From an uncultured Acidimicrobiales bacterium (GTDB lineage Bacteria > Actinomycetota > Acidimicrobiia > Acidimicrobiales > SZUA-35), in NCBI GenBank assembly GCA_938002965.1, contig CALKZY010000013.1, forward strand, positions 124,001 to 188,000: a DNA stretch of 64,000 nt, in the 5' to 3' direction. The stretch's first letter is position 1. Each line of letters opens with the position of its first letter. Shown here in pieces: positions 1 to 8,066 of the stretch. The translations under genes and the position numbers were made by a program. The notes under the pieces are model-generated. The model saw only the letters and a list, made by a program, of their open reading frames with translations. It was not told the origin of the DNA and made no database searches.

Positions 1-127
1 GCGAGCTGGTATGCGACGAGGTAGGCGAGGACGACTTCTGATCTGAAGTTGTCTCGATACTGGCGGACCAGAACTCGGCGAACTTGGCGTCGTCGGCCTC
101 GGTAGTGGGGTCGTTGTCAGGAAACAT
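1..127 (-). CDS. 5' end of an unidentified gene, truncated by the window edge
   Basis: An open minus-strand frame begins with ATG at 127 and runs without a stop to the first base of the window, giving 42 residues that start MFPDNDPTTEADDAKFAEFW and end rich in Ser and Thr. The acidic beginning, FAEFW segment and GC-rich third positions look like real coding sequence. A weak purine-rich stretch (GGTGAG) precedes the ATG. The product cannot be identified from this fragment. It lies downstream of, and on the same strand as, the pentapeptide-repeat gene. Confidence 0.5.
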   Translation of the reverse strand, partial: MFPDNDPTTEADDAKFAEFWSASIETTSDQKSSSPTSSHTSS

Positions 128-203
128 ACTCACCCAACGCCACCGGCGGCAGTTCGGTTCCAAAGAAATCGCGGAAAATTTGCCGCCTAGTTCAGACCAG
201 CGG

Positions 204-1172
204 CTAGCGCAGCTTGACTCCGGCCGCCACCGGGTCAAATCCTTCCGGCCACGTCGTGTGCTTGTCAGCGGAAACTCCGCCAAAGTCCGCCTGCCGCATG
301 TAGGCACCAGACAACTTCGCACCGCTCAGATCGGCCTCACGAAGATTGGCGAATGACAGCGTGGCCCCACGTAGATTCGCCCGGCACAAATCGGCACCGG
401 CCAAGGTGGCCCTGCGAAGGTCCGCGTCCATCAGGTTTGCCTCACAGAGGTTCGCGTCGGACAGATCCGCTTCGGCCATCTCGGCGTGACGAAAGTCGGC
501 TGACGCCAAGTTCAGATCGCGCAGAACTGATCCGACCAAGTTGGCCGACTGCAGATCGGACTTCGACAAGACCACTCTGGTCAAGACAACCTCGGTCAAG
601 TTCACCCCCGTGAGATAGGCCTGGGACAAGTTGGCCCCGACCAGGTGGACCGACCGAAGGTCTGAACCACTCAAGTTGGCGCCGGTCAAGTCTGCATTCT
701 CAACATCGAGATCGCTCAGATTCGCTCCAGTGAGGTCGACACCAACGGCGGTTGCGTCAGTCAAGTCGGCGCCAAGCAGGTTGACTTCGCGGGTTTGAGC
801 TGATGAAAGGTCGGCTCCGGTGAGGTCGGCCAGCGAGAGATCAGCAGAGTGAAGATCAGCGCCAACCAGTTCGGCGCCGGGCAAATCGGCTGAAGCCAAG
901 TCGGCGCCGTCCAAGATCGACTGGCGCAGCTTGGCACCGCTCAGATTGGCTTCCCGCAGGTTGGCGCCGCTGAGGTTCGCCCCGGTCAGATCTGCCTGGC
1001 TCAAGTCGGCACCCCCGAGGTCAGCTCCAAGGAGATCCACAGCGACAAGCATTGCACCAGCCAGGTTGGCCCCACTCAAGTCAATGGTTTCGACCGCTCG
1101 CCCCTGCACCCACTCGTTCCACTGTTCCGGCCCACCGGCCAGGAGACGCTCAAGTAGTCGAAGATCGGCCAC
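204..1172 (-). CDS. pentapeptide-repeat protein
   Basis: About 85 percent of the 322-residue product is made of A(D/N)Lxx pentapeptides (for example ADLGGADLSQADLTGANLSG), which fold as a right-handed quadrilateral beta-helix. Family members include gyrase-protecting DNA mimics and many scaffold proteins, so no specific role can be assigned. I place the start at the GTG at 1172, 10 nt after the stop of the HNH-like gene. The longer open frame up to 1532 only reads through that gene out of frame and shows no family resemblance. A short non-repeat N-terminus (VADLRLLERLLAGGPEQW) precedes the repeats. The gene is probably co-transcribed with the HNH-like gene. Confidence 0.8.
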   Translation of the reverse strand: MADLRLLERLLAGGPEQWNEWVQGRAVETIDLSGANLAGAMLVAVDLLGADLGGADLSQADLTGANLSGANLREANLSGAKLRQSILDGADLASADLPGAELVGADLHSADLSLADLTGADLSSAQTREVNLLGADLTDATAVGVDLTGANLSDLDVENADLTGANLSGSDLRSVHLVGANLSQAYLTGVNLTEVVLTRVVLSKSDLQSANLVGSVLRDLNLASADFRHAEMAEADLSDANLCEANLMDADLRRATLAGADLCRANLRGATLSFANLREADLSGAKLSGAYMRQADFGGVSADKHTTWPEGFDPVAAGVKLR

Positions 1173-1182
1173 GAAACCGCCG

Positions 1183-1701
1183 TCACTTTCCGGAGTGGAG
1201 CAACAGCAAATACTGGCCGCCGCCAGGCTCGATGCTGGTAGTGCACTCGAGCGACGGTTCCAAGCGCGAAACACGATCAAGCAGCCACGCTGCCGCCGCT
1301 TCGGCGTCGGGCTCAGTCGGACAGCGACCCATGGCCTCACGCCCGCCTTTGCGGCTGAGCCGTTCAACACTGGTGATGATGACGGCCGGGTCAGCCACAA
1401 ACAACTCGTCAGGCCAAGCGATCTCCGGCTGCCTGGCCCCTTTGCCGGTATTGCAGGCTCGGTGAGCCAAGCGAGGTTCCAGCGGCACGCCCTGAGACCT
1501 CGACTTGGTCTTCGACTTGGCCTTGGTGACACGAGAGTCGACGCTGGGACCGAGGTCGTCGTTTACCGACCGGTCGGCGTCAACCGGTTCATCACACAGC
1601 CAGCACCGCCAGCCGTCCCGCTCACCGACCTCATCGATGCTGCGGGCATTGGGATCCTGATTGGCCTTGGCCTTCTTCGACGCCCGAGACATGCCCTGCA
1701 T
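1183..1701 (-). CDS. HNH-endonuclease-like protein
   Basis: The 172-residue product has a zinc-type CxxC (RDGWRCWLCDEP, about residues 31-42) and a second half-site RLAHRACNTGKG (about 82-93), the arrangement of the small actinobacterial HNH family. Where classical members have a D-H pair (SVDHV) this protein reads SVDSR, so the usual first catalytic His is replaced by Ser. Nuclease activity is therefore uncertain. The second part (residues 95-172) has no recognisable domain. A second possible ATG lies three codons in. It is followed after 10 nt by the pentapeptide-repeat gene. Confidence 0.7.
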   Translation of the reverse strand: MQGMSRASKKAKANQDPNARSIDEVGERDGWRCWLCDEPVDADRSVNDDLGPSVDSRVTKAKSKTKSRSQGVPLEPRLAHRACNTGKGARQPEIAWPDELFVADPAVIITSVERLSRKGGREAMGRCPTEPDAEAAAAWLLDRVSRLEPSLECTTSIEPGGGQYLLLLHSGK

Positions 1702-1744
1702 ACTACCGGGTCGATTCAGGGCACGAAGTGTGGGACGCTAGTTC

Positions 1745-2221
1745 GTGGCATTCGGTCAGTCTTCCGGTCCCCCGGCGACGGGTAAACAGTTGAACGAGCT
1801 GTTGGAGTTGCTCTCAGCCGCCGGGCACAGCGACTTTCGCGACGCCCGAGGCCCGATGGGATTCAACCAACGTCAAGCTGGTGGCAAGTTCACCAGGGAT
1901 GAGGCCGACGAGTTCATCGAACAACTTCAAACCGAGGTGTATGGCGACGGCCCGCCAGCCGGGTCACGCCCACCCGACGCCTCCCGCAGTGCTTCACGCG
2001 CCGCGCCTCGCCAATCTCAGTCCAAGATCGTGGCCCGGCCGCAGAACAAACAACGGAAGCCGTCGGTCAGGACGGCAGCTCCACGAACATCTGCGCCACG
2101 AACATCTGCGCCACGGGCAGCCGCCAGTCGGCCACCAACAAAGAAGCAGCTGGAGAGCGTATCGGCCGAGCTCTTGGCCGAGGAGCTTCGACGACGAGGC
2201 TGGACTGTAGAAGAGCCGTAG
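1745..2221 (+). CDS. hypothetical protein with Ala/Pro/Arg-rich linker
   Basis: GTG-initiated, 158 residues. The N-terminal part (residues 10-65) is predicted helical and contains ELLELLSAAGHSDFRDARG and FTRDEADEFIEQLQTEV. It is followed by a basic Ala/Pro/Arg/Thr/Ser-rich stretch with a repeated RTSAP motif, then a C-terminal helix ending LLAEELRRRGWTVEEP. The layout of two short folded ends joined by a disordered basic linker resembles small nucleic-acid-associated or regulatory proteins, but I recognise no family. It is divergent from the HNH-like gene with only 43 bp between starts. Confidence 0.65.
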   Translation: MAFGQSSGPPATGKQLNELLELLSAAGHSDFRDARGPMGFNQRQAGGKFTRDEADEFIEQLQTEVYGDGPPAGSRPPDASRSASRAAPRQSQSKIVARPQNKQRKPSVRTAAPRTSAPRTSAPRAAASRPPTKKQLESVSAELLAEELRRRGWTVEEP

Positions 2222-2285
2222 GCGACAGTAGTTCTAGTATTGACGTCGATTTACCGATACTGCTGTGCTGTCATAGGATCCAGTC

Positions 2286-3320
2286 ATGCAGTTTCATCTC
2301 GCAGTCAACATGGAACGCATCTCGCCCGACACCGATATGGGCGCAGTGCGCGATCACACCCTGGCCATGGTGCAGATGGCTGATGCAGCCGGGTTCGAGG
2401 TCGTCTGGGCGGCCGAGCATCACGCCCTGGAAATGACCATCGCCCCCAACCCGTTTCAGCTTCTCACCTGGTGGGCCGACCACACCAACGACATCCGTCT
2501 GGGGTGCGGAGTAGCCAACGCCGCCTACTGGCACCCCATCAACTTGGCCGGCGAGGCGGCCATGACCGATCTGCTTTCGGGAGGACGACTGGAGATGGGT
2601 GTTGGGTCGGGGGCGTACCAGCGAGAGTTCGACCGGATGAAACCAGGGCTTCAACAAACCGACGGCTACAAGCACATGAACGAGATGCTCCCGTTGCTGC
2701 GCCGGCTGTGGAAAGGCGACGTGGCCCACCACGGTGAGTACTGGCAGTTCCCCACCTCCACGTCATGTCCGAAGCCGGTGCAGGATGAGGTTCCGATGTG
2801 GGTGGCGGCCCGCGCTCCGGTCACTTTCGATTACGGAGTGGCCAACGACTGCAATGTCTTGAGCTGGCCGTTCACCATGCCGTTCAGCGAACTGAAGGAG
2901 TACCGGCAACGCTTGGACAACGCCATCGCTGCCAACGACGGCAGGTTCAACGGCCGGTGGGCGGTGATGCGCCACGCCTCGGTCTATGACAACGAAACCG
3001 ACCGGGCCGCCGCCATCGACTCGGTTCGCCACATCCTCGGCCTGTTCGGCAATCTGATGATGAAGAAGGGTGAGGTGGTCAACGGCTTCCCCGACCACAT
3101 TGCGCCAGAAGAGTTGGAAGGCAACGTCCGGTTCGACCCTCAGATGTTGGAGACCAACCTGATGTTCGGCTCACCCGATGAGGTCACAACCAAGTTGCGG
3201 GCGTACGAGGAACTGGGAGTGGACTCCTTCATCTACTACGCATCGATGGGACTCGGCCACGATCAACAGCGACGGTCACTCCAGCTATTCATCGATCACG
3301 TCCTACCCGAGTTCGCCTAG
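2286..3320 (+). CDS. luciferase-like flavin/F420-dependent monooxygenase
   Basis: A 344-residue protein of the bacterial luciferase-like (LLM) family, a TIM-barrel that uses FMNH2 or F420H2. Family signs include WAAEHHALEMTIAPNPFQLL near the N-terminus, LSGGRLEMGVGSGAY in the middle and the C-terminal MFGSPDEVTTKLRAYEELGV. The substrate is unknown. Its stop codon overlaps the GTG of the following alpha/beta hydrolase by one base (TAGTG), so the two are translationally coupled. The same gene pairing recurs at 21553-23393, which suggests an oxidation-then-hydrolysis module, for example oxygenative ester or lactone formation followed by hydrolysis (inference). Confidence 0.88.
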   Translation: MQFHLAVNMERISPDTDMGAVRDHTLAMVQMADAAGFEVVWAAEHHALEMTIAPNPFQLLTWWADHTNDIRLGCGVANAAYWHPINLAGEAAMTDLLSGGRLEMGVGSGAYQREFDRMKPGLQQTDGYKHMNEMLPLLRRLWKGDVAHHGEYWQFPTSTSCPKPVQDEVPMWVAARAPVTFDYGVANDCNVLSWPFTMPFSELKEYRQRLDNAIAANDGRFNGRWAVMRHASVYDNETDRAAAIDSVRHILGLFGNLMMKKGEVVNGFPDHIAPEELEGNVRFDPQMLETNLMFGSPDEVTTKLRAYEELGVDSFIYYASMGLGHDQQRRSLQLFIDHVLPEFA

Positions 3321-4147
3321 TGGACACCGCTGCGGTGACGGGCCGAACATCAGACGGAACCGCCTATCGAACGACAGGGCCCGCCGATGGGCCAGCGGTC
3401 GTACTGATCCACGGGCTCGGGCTCAGCCAAGCTCTCTGGGACGACCATGTCGGGTTCTACACCGACCGGTATCACACCATCACCTACGACCTGTACGGTC
3501 ACGGCGAAAGCGCTCCTGTTCCGGCTGAGATGCGACCGGCGTCATTGACCGGCTACGCCGCCCAGCTTGCCCGGCTACTCACCGAGCTGAAGGTCGGTTC
3601 TGCTCACATCGTGGGGTTCTCCATCGGAGGAATGATCAACCGACGCTTCGCTCTCGACCACCCGACGTTGACTCGATCGCTTGTGATCATGTCGTCGCCC
3701 CACGATCGGGGTGACGACGGCCAACAGGCGGTCGAAGCCCGGGCGGCCTCGGTGCGAGACCAGGGGGCCATGGCCACCATGGACGCTGCCCTGGTCCGTT
3801 GGTTCACCCCGGGTCACCTGGAGGTCCACCCCGAGCACGAAGAGCAGGTGCGGGCCTGGCGCTTAGCCGCCGATCCCGAAAGTTACGCCCAGGCCACCTG
3901 GGTGCTGGCCAACGGCGTCCGCGAGCTCATAGCCCCCGACCATCAGCCATCGGTTCCCACTTTGGTGTTGACCGGGGCCGACGACACCGGCAGCACAGCG
4001 GCAATGAGCAAGGCCATCTCCACCGCCATCGCAGGGTCCACTTACGCCGTCATCGACAGCTACCGACATCTGGGTCTGCTGGAATCGCCCGAAGCCTTCT
4101 CCGACCCGGTTCGAGCATTCCTCGACCGGCTTGAACACGGCGGCTAA
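3320..4147 (+). CDS. alpha/beta hydrolase
   Basis: 275 residues with the alpha/beta hydrolase core: oxyanion region LIHGLGLSQALWDDH, DLYGHGES, nucleophile elbow GFSIGG (Ser at about residue 100), acid region TGADDTG and a catalytic His in SYRHLGLLESPEAF. It resembles 3-oxoadipate enol-lactonase and related esterases or lactonases. It starts with GTG overlapping the stop of the luciferase-like gene, so one transcript carries both. The paralogue at 22590 sits in the same position behind another luciferase-like gene. Confidence 0.88.
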   Translation: MDTAAVTGRTSDGTAYRTTGPADGPAVVLIHGLGLSQALWDDHVGFYTDRYHTITYDLYGHGESAPVPAEMRPASLTGYAAQLARLLTELKVGSAHIVGFSIGGMINRRFALDHPTLTRSLVIMSSPHDRGDDGQQAVEARAASVRDQGAMATMDAALVRWFTPGHLEVHPEHEEQVRAWRLAADPESYAQATWVLANGVRELIAPDHQPSVPTLVLTGADDTGSTAAMSKAISTAIAGSTYAVIDSYRHLGLLESPEAFSDPVRAFLDRLEHGG

Positions 4148-4182
4148 CTGTTAGAAGGACCACTACAAGCAGCTTGCTCGGA

Positions 4183-5697
4183 CTAAAGCTGGAATACGTG
4201 AATAACCGGCACCGGTGAGAACTCTTCCTGCGAGGTGTCGGCCTCAATCTGCACGATGTAGGCCACGTTGTTCTCAACGTCGAACGAGATCGAGCTGAGG
4301 AACCAGTCACATCTCGGGATCAAGTGTTCGGCAGGATTCCAGCTGCGGTACGGCTCCAACGCAGCGGGTTCCATCTCGCCGCTGGCGACAGCGGCCAGAT
4401 CGTCAGGCCGATAGAACATAATCTGAGGCTCGTAGGGGTCAGCATGGATTCCGGCGTATTGACTGCAATCACCCTCATTAGGTAGTCCCTCTCGAACCTC
4501 GCCTAAGCCGCGCCGCCCGACGGTAACAACGGCTGATAGCCCATCGGACGTGGTCACCCATGCTGCGCCCGGTGCCACGTCGGCCCGGCCGTAGTCGGCC
4601 AACTGATCGCCATCGAGGTAGGAAGCCAATTCAAGTGCGTCGACCCGACTGTTCGGCTCCCCAGTATCCGGCGGGCTATAGGCAAAGAACGGTGGACCCC
4701 AGCTTCGGGTGCTCGACGTCGCCTCGTCCTTATGGCCGGTGATCAACTGCCTGCCGCCGAAGTGTTGGTCGGCGAAGTCGTTGGGAACCGTCAAGAGGTA
4801 GCCAGCGGTGACGAGATTGTTGGCTTCTCCTAAGAACCATGGCCCTTGAGGGTCCGGCTGGCCGAGATCGAGGCTGGAGTGGCCGTGACCGGGGATGTCA
4901 CTGTCAGTCACGTTGTTGTACTGCCAGATCGACCAGTGAAGTCGACTGCCAGTAGGACCGTCGACCACCTCGAGACCGCCGTAGCGGTACTCGCCGTCGC
5001 CGCCCACTGATTCCGATCCGACAAACTCAAACGCCCGACCGTCTGTGATGTCGGCGAATGGTTGGAGTACTTCGGCTACCGGCAAACCCTCGGTGGAACC
5101 GCGGTGAGCTGCCGGTTCGGGAATGGTCAGCTCGGCCACGCCCGGATTGTCCTGTGGGTGCCCAGACATGAACAGCGAGCCGGTGAAGCTGTCGGTGTCA
5201 TCGGGGTCACCGGACGGGTTGAAGGCCGAAACCGCCCCACCAAATGCGAACTGGGAGTCACCGACTTCGCCAGCCGGTGCCAGGTACGCACCCAGGTAGG
5301 CGAAGTCGTCTTCGGTAACAAGTCCGTCCTCGGAAGCGACAAGGTCCTCCTCGCCAATACTGTCTTCAACAATGGACTCATCTTCAACAACGCTGTCTTC
5401 GGGCTGCGGTTCCCCTTCTTCTTCTTCCGGTTCGCCGTCGTTGTTTTCGTTCAGGTCTTCGCTCTCGGTGGTTCCGTCGGTTGTGACCTCGATCGACTCC
5501 TGGATGGGGGCGAACGCCAACCAGCCGGCAACTCCGACGGCGAGCACGGCTAGACCGACAGCTCCTGAGGTCAGGCGTTGAGAGGTTCGAGTTCGCTGGG
5601 CGGCGCGACCTTTTACCGACGACAATGACCCCGGTTCAAGGTCAACCGCGGTGTCTGCTGATTCGAACAACTGGCGGAGTTCGTCTTCAGGCGTCAT
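4183..5697 (-). CDS. membrane-anchored putative anti-sigma/sensor protein
   Basis: 504 residues starting MTPEDELRQLFESAD. The ATG lies in an ATGA overlap with the sigma-factor stop, which fixes the start and argues for coupled translation. Residues 1-40 form a short cytoplasmic segment typical of regulators paired with ECF sigma factors, followed by one membrane helix (about 43-65, GAVGLAVLAVGVAGWLAFAP), a very acidic linker and an extracellular domain of about 390 residues. The outer domain contains repeated hydrophobic/Gly/Trp segments and may be a beta-propeller, which I cannot confirm. The likely role is to hold the neighbouring sigma factor at the membrane and respond to an external signal. 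Confidence 0.75.
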   Translation of the reverse strand: MTPEDELRQLFESADTAVDLEPGSLSSVKGRAAQRTRTSQRLTSGAVGLAVLAVGVAGWLAFAPIQESIEVTTDGTTESEDLNENNDGEPEEEEGEPQPEDSVVEDESIVEDSIGEEDLVASEDGLVTEDDFAYLGAYLAPAGEVGDSQFAFGGAVSAFNPSGDPDDTDSFTGSLFMSGHPQDNPGVAELTIPEPAAHRGSTEGLPVAEVLQPFADITDGRAFEFVGSESVGGDGEYRYGGLEVVDGPTGSRLHWSIWQYNNVTDSDIPGHGHSSLDLGQPDPQGPWFLGEANNLVTAGYLLTVPNDFADQHFGGRQLITGHKDEATSSTRSWGPPFFAYSPPDTGEPNSRVDALELASYLDGDQLADYGRADVAPGAAWVTTSDGLSAVVTVGRRGLGEVREGLPNEGDCSQYAGIHADPYEPQIMFYRPDDLAAVASGEMEPAALEPYRSWNPAEHLIPRCDWFLSSISFDVENNVAYIVQIEADTSQEEFSPVPVIHVFQL

Positions 5698-6188
5698 GAG
5701 CGCTCCTCGATGAGATGACGTAGCCGGTCGATTGACCGGGCCAATCTGCTCTTCACGGTTCCCTCCCGAATTCCAAGCGTCTCTGCCGTCTCGGCCACCG
5801 ACATTCCGAGCGAGAATCGACAAGCCACGACGGTTCGTTGATCCACCGTCAGCCGTTCCATGGCGTTCATTAGGTCAACGTGGTCGGCGAACCCGGTCGG
5901 GTGAACTTCGTCGGCTCGGCGATGAACGAACTCGTCGTCGGCCACCAACCATTCCCGCCTTTTCTCCCGGCGTCGACCTCGCAACCATGACAGACCCCAC
6001 CGCCGACCGGTAACAAACACCCATCCAGCGGGATTGGCTGTGACCCCAAGCGTGTCCCACCGCTGATAGGCCCTGGCCATCGCTTCGTCAACGGCTTCCT
6101 GCCCTAGCGAAGCATCGCCGAAGGTATAGGTGAGCGCCCGGCCGATTTCGTCCCGGTGGTCGGTGTAGAACTGGTCGAAATCTCGCAT
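5694..6188 (-). CDS. ECF-type RNA polymerase sigma factor
   Basis: 164 residues. Region 2 spans roughly residues 1-65 (DFDQFYTDHRDEIGRALTYT, EAMARAYQRWD) and region 4 roughly 105-160 (LTVDQRTVVACRFSLGMSV, GIREGTVKSRLARSIDRLR, a helix-turn-helix). It belongs to the SigE/SigM-like sigma-70 group. I choose the ATG at 6188 because the 33 extra residues upstream do not look like sigma region 1 or 2. The stop overlaps the start of the membrane regulator at 4183-5697, giving the classic sigma/anti-sigma operon. Confidence 0.88.
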   Translation of the reverse strand: MRDFDQFYTDHRDEIGRALTYTFGDASLGQEAVDEAMARAYQRWDTLGVTANPAGWVFVTGRRWGLSWLRGRRREKRREWLVADDEFVHRRADEVHPTGFADHVDLMNAMERLTVDQRTVVACRFSLGMSVAETAETLGIREGTVKSRLARSIDRLRHLIEERS

Positions 6189-6477
6189 CGCCGAAGACAA
6201 AGAGCGTACCTGAACTGACAGCGCGGTTGTACTTGGGCGTTGGGCCAAGACCGACATTGATGTTCCGGACAGACTGCTCACGACCACTCAACGCCACCGC
6301 CAGCCAATCGGTTCCAACAAAGTCCAAAAAAGTCGCCCGATTTGGTTAAAGCCACCCAGTTTTAACGTAACAACATGATGTTACGCTGACACCGCTCAGC
6401 GACCCAGAACACCGATCGTCGAGCAACCGCCGCCAACGTCGGGCGAGATCATCGCACCGTCAGAAGGAACAATCATC
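6189..6477. promoter_or_regulatory. divergent intergenic region with a 20-bp inverted repeat
   Basis: This 289-bp region separates the sigma-factor gene (minus) from a secreted-protein gene (plus). At 6366-6385 it holds CGTAACA-ACATGA-TGTTACG, a perfect 7-bp inverted repeat with a 6-bp centre, about 93 bp upstream of the plus-strand ATG. This is a plausible dimeric repressor or activator operator. An AT-rich stretch (about 6340-6372) beside it could contain promoter elements, but none matches a consensus well enough to mark. Confidence 0.45.
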
Positions 6478-6837
6478 ATGAAACCTCAGTTTCCTACCGC
6501 CATTCGTCGCGCCCGATCTTCGCGTCTAGCACTAGGGGCCAGCGTTGTCGCCGCCACGACATTCGCCTTAGCCAGTCCGAGTTCGGCCGACCACACCCAT
6601 TCCAAGAAGACCGGAAACGGCACATGTGTTCTGCTGGCTCCAAAAGGTGGGGAGGATCAGGTCAGCCTCCCGTACGCCACCGAGCAGCAAGTCGAGGCCA
6701 CCCGAGCCCACCCCATCCACCTCCGAGTCCATCTGGGCCAGCCCGGCTCTGACGGTTCGATCGGTGTTTACGGATCAGCCGGGGATCCCTGTGCCGATTC
6801 CGGGCGTTACGTGAACCTCAGAACCAACATCGAGTAG
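6478..6837 (+). CDS. small secreted protein of unknown function
   Basis: 119 residues with a clear Sec signal peptide: basic start, hydrophobic core ALGASVVAATTFALA and a likely cleavage after SSA (about residue 37). The mature part is about 80 residues, with two Cys (GTCVLL and GDPCADSG) that could form a disulfide, and a His-rich beginning ADHTHSKK. A good ribosome site (AGAAGGA) lies 9 nt before the ATG. It is divergent from the sigma-factor operon and could be one of its targets, which is inference only. No domain recognised. Confidence 0.75.
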   Translation: MKPQFPTAIRRARSSRLALGASVVAATTFALASPSSADHTHSKKTGNGTCVLLAPKGGEDQVSLPYATEQQVEATRAHPIHLRVHLGQPGSDGSIGVYGSAGDPCADSGRYVNLRTNIE

Positions 6838-6935
6838 TGGCTATGCCAAGCAGTCGGGACTAGTAGTTGGGACTGCTTGTTGGGATTAGTAGTTGATGGT
6901 GACAGTGGTTGACGACGATGAGGTGTCAGCTTCGA

Positions 6936-7694
6936 CTAAAACACCGTGTACCCGCCGTCGAGACACACTTCTTGTCCGGTGTGGTACGTCTGGGTCGGGT
7001 CGGCCAGGAAGGCCCCAACTTGGCGAAACTCGGAGGGTTCCGCCCAGCGTCGAACTGGAGTCCGTTTGATCGTGGCATCGCGAAAGGCGTCCCACTGGTA
7101 GGCGCCGCTGGCCAGGTCGGTCACAGTCCATCCCGGCAGCAGCGAATTGACCCGAATCTGATAACGGGCCAGACCCACTGCCAAGGCGCGAACCAAACCG
7201 TTGAGGGCCGTCTTTGCCGTTCCATACGCTTCGTTGCCGGCGGCGCCGTGGATAGCTGAAGTGGACGAAACAGCCACCAGGCTGCCACCCTCACCCTGTT
7301 CAACCAACGCCTTGGCCGCTTCCCGCAGCGTCAAGAAGACGCCGTCCAGATTGGTAGCCATGACCGTCCGCCACTCTTCCAGTGGCAGCTCAAGAAATGG
7401 CGTGCCGGTACCGCTGCGCCCGGCATTGGCGAACAGTCCGTCCATGCGGCCGAACGCCTCGGTCGAGCGCCGAACTGACTCGATCACTTGCGCTTCGTCG
7501 GTAACATCACATACCAACGACGTGGCACGCCCGCCCAGTTGCTGAAGGTGTGCCTCGGCGTCAGCGTTCTTGGTTTCATTGCGACCCCAGATCACCACTG
7601 ATCCGCCAGCCATGACGATGCCTTCGGCCATTCCCAAGCCGATTCCTCCGTTGCCCCCGGTCACCACAAACACTTTGCCTGAGAGGTCGATCAC
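6936..7694 (-). CDS. short-chain dehydrogenase/reductase
   Basis: 252-residue classical SDR. It has the cofactor motif TGGNGGIGLG (residues 12-21), CDVTDEAQV, FANAGRSG (NAG motif), catalytic Ser in AVSSTSAIHG, the YGTAK variant of YxxxK, and a C-terminal DGGYTVF. Substrate unknown. The absence of a basic residue right after the Gly motif does not settle the NAD/NADP preference. It is monocistronic as far as can be seen. Confidence 0.9.
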   Translation of the reverse strand: MIDLSGKVFVVTGGNGGIGLGMAEGIVMAGGSVVIWGRNETKNADAEAHLQQLGGRATSLVCDVTDEAQVIESVRRSTEAFGRMDGLFANAGRSGTGTPFLELPLEEWRTVMATNLDGVFLTLREAAKALVEQGEGGSLVAVSSTSAIHGAAGNEAYGTAKTALNGLVRALAVGLARYQIRVNSLLPGWTVTDLASGAYQWDAFRDATIKRTPVRRWAEPSEFRQVGAFLADPTQTYHTGQEVCLDGGYTVF

Positions 7695-7751
7695 GCCTCA
7701 CACCCTTTCGCGCTGGTCGACCACAACGATAGGGCATTGTCGAGAGCTGCT

Positions 7752-7874
7752 GTGGCTGGCGCCGAGGTCAAAGGGACGACCCCGGCCGACATCGAGCTTG
7801 ACGGCCCACAGGGCACGTTCATCGGTGAAGACGCCGGTGGCTTCAACCTGGACAAGCTGCACCCCACCGAATAA
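7752..7874 (+). CDS. possible 40-residue ORF or gene remnant
   Basis: GTG at 7752 to TAA at 7872-7874 encodes VAGAEVKGTTPADIELDGPQ followed by a Gly/Asp/Asn/Leu-rich tail ending KLHPTE. The composition and codon use are coding-like, unlike random antisense. The same frame stays open upstream to about 7690 without an ATG, so this may instead be the tail of a decayed gene. No good ribosome site was found. It lies between the SDR and a strong hairpin that could act as its terminator. Confidence 0.35.
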   Translation: MAGAEVKGTTPADIELDGPQGTFIGEDAGGFNLDKLHPTE

Positions 7875-7917
7875 CTCGCAGTGAAGTAGGCGTGCGAAGT
7901 AGCTAGTTACGTCAGCC

Positions 7918-7949
7918 GAGGGCGGCCCAGCATCATGCGGGTCGCCCTC
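7918..7949. terminator. strong hairpin between convergent reading frames
   Basis: GAGGGCGGCCC and GGGTCGCCCTC pair over 11 bp (one G-T wobble) around a 10-nt loop that is itself GCAT-C-ATGC. There is no T-run on either side, as is common for actinobacterial terminators. It sits between the small plus-strand ORF ending at 7874 and the minus-strand acidic repeat protein ending at 8067, so it could terminate both. The rest of 7875-8066 holds only a 25-codon minus-strand coding-like stretch (7993-8070) without a start codon. Confidence 0.5.
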
Positions 7950-8066
7950 GCTGCGTCCCGCATACCGCGGTGGAGGTTCGACCCGGCGCCCATCAGTCGC
8001 CGTGGCGGATGTCGGCTATGACCAGCCAAGTACCGCCGATGGCAACGAGTAGTCGCTCGTCGTCAG

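Noticed and set aside
84-356. 90-codon plus-strand ORF
   Set aside because: It is antisense to the end of the pentapeptide-repeat gene and to a better minus-strand frame (1-127).
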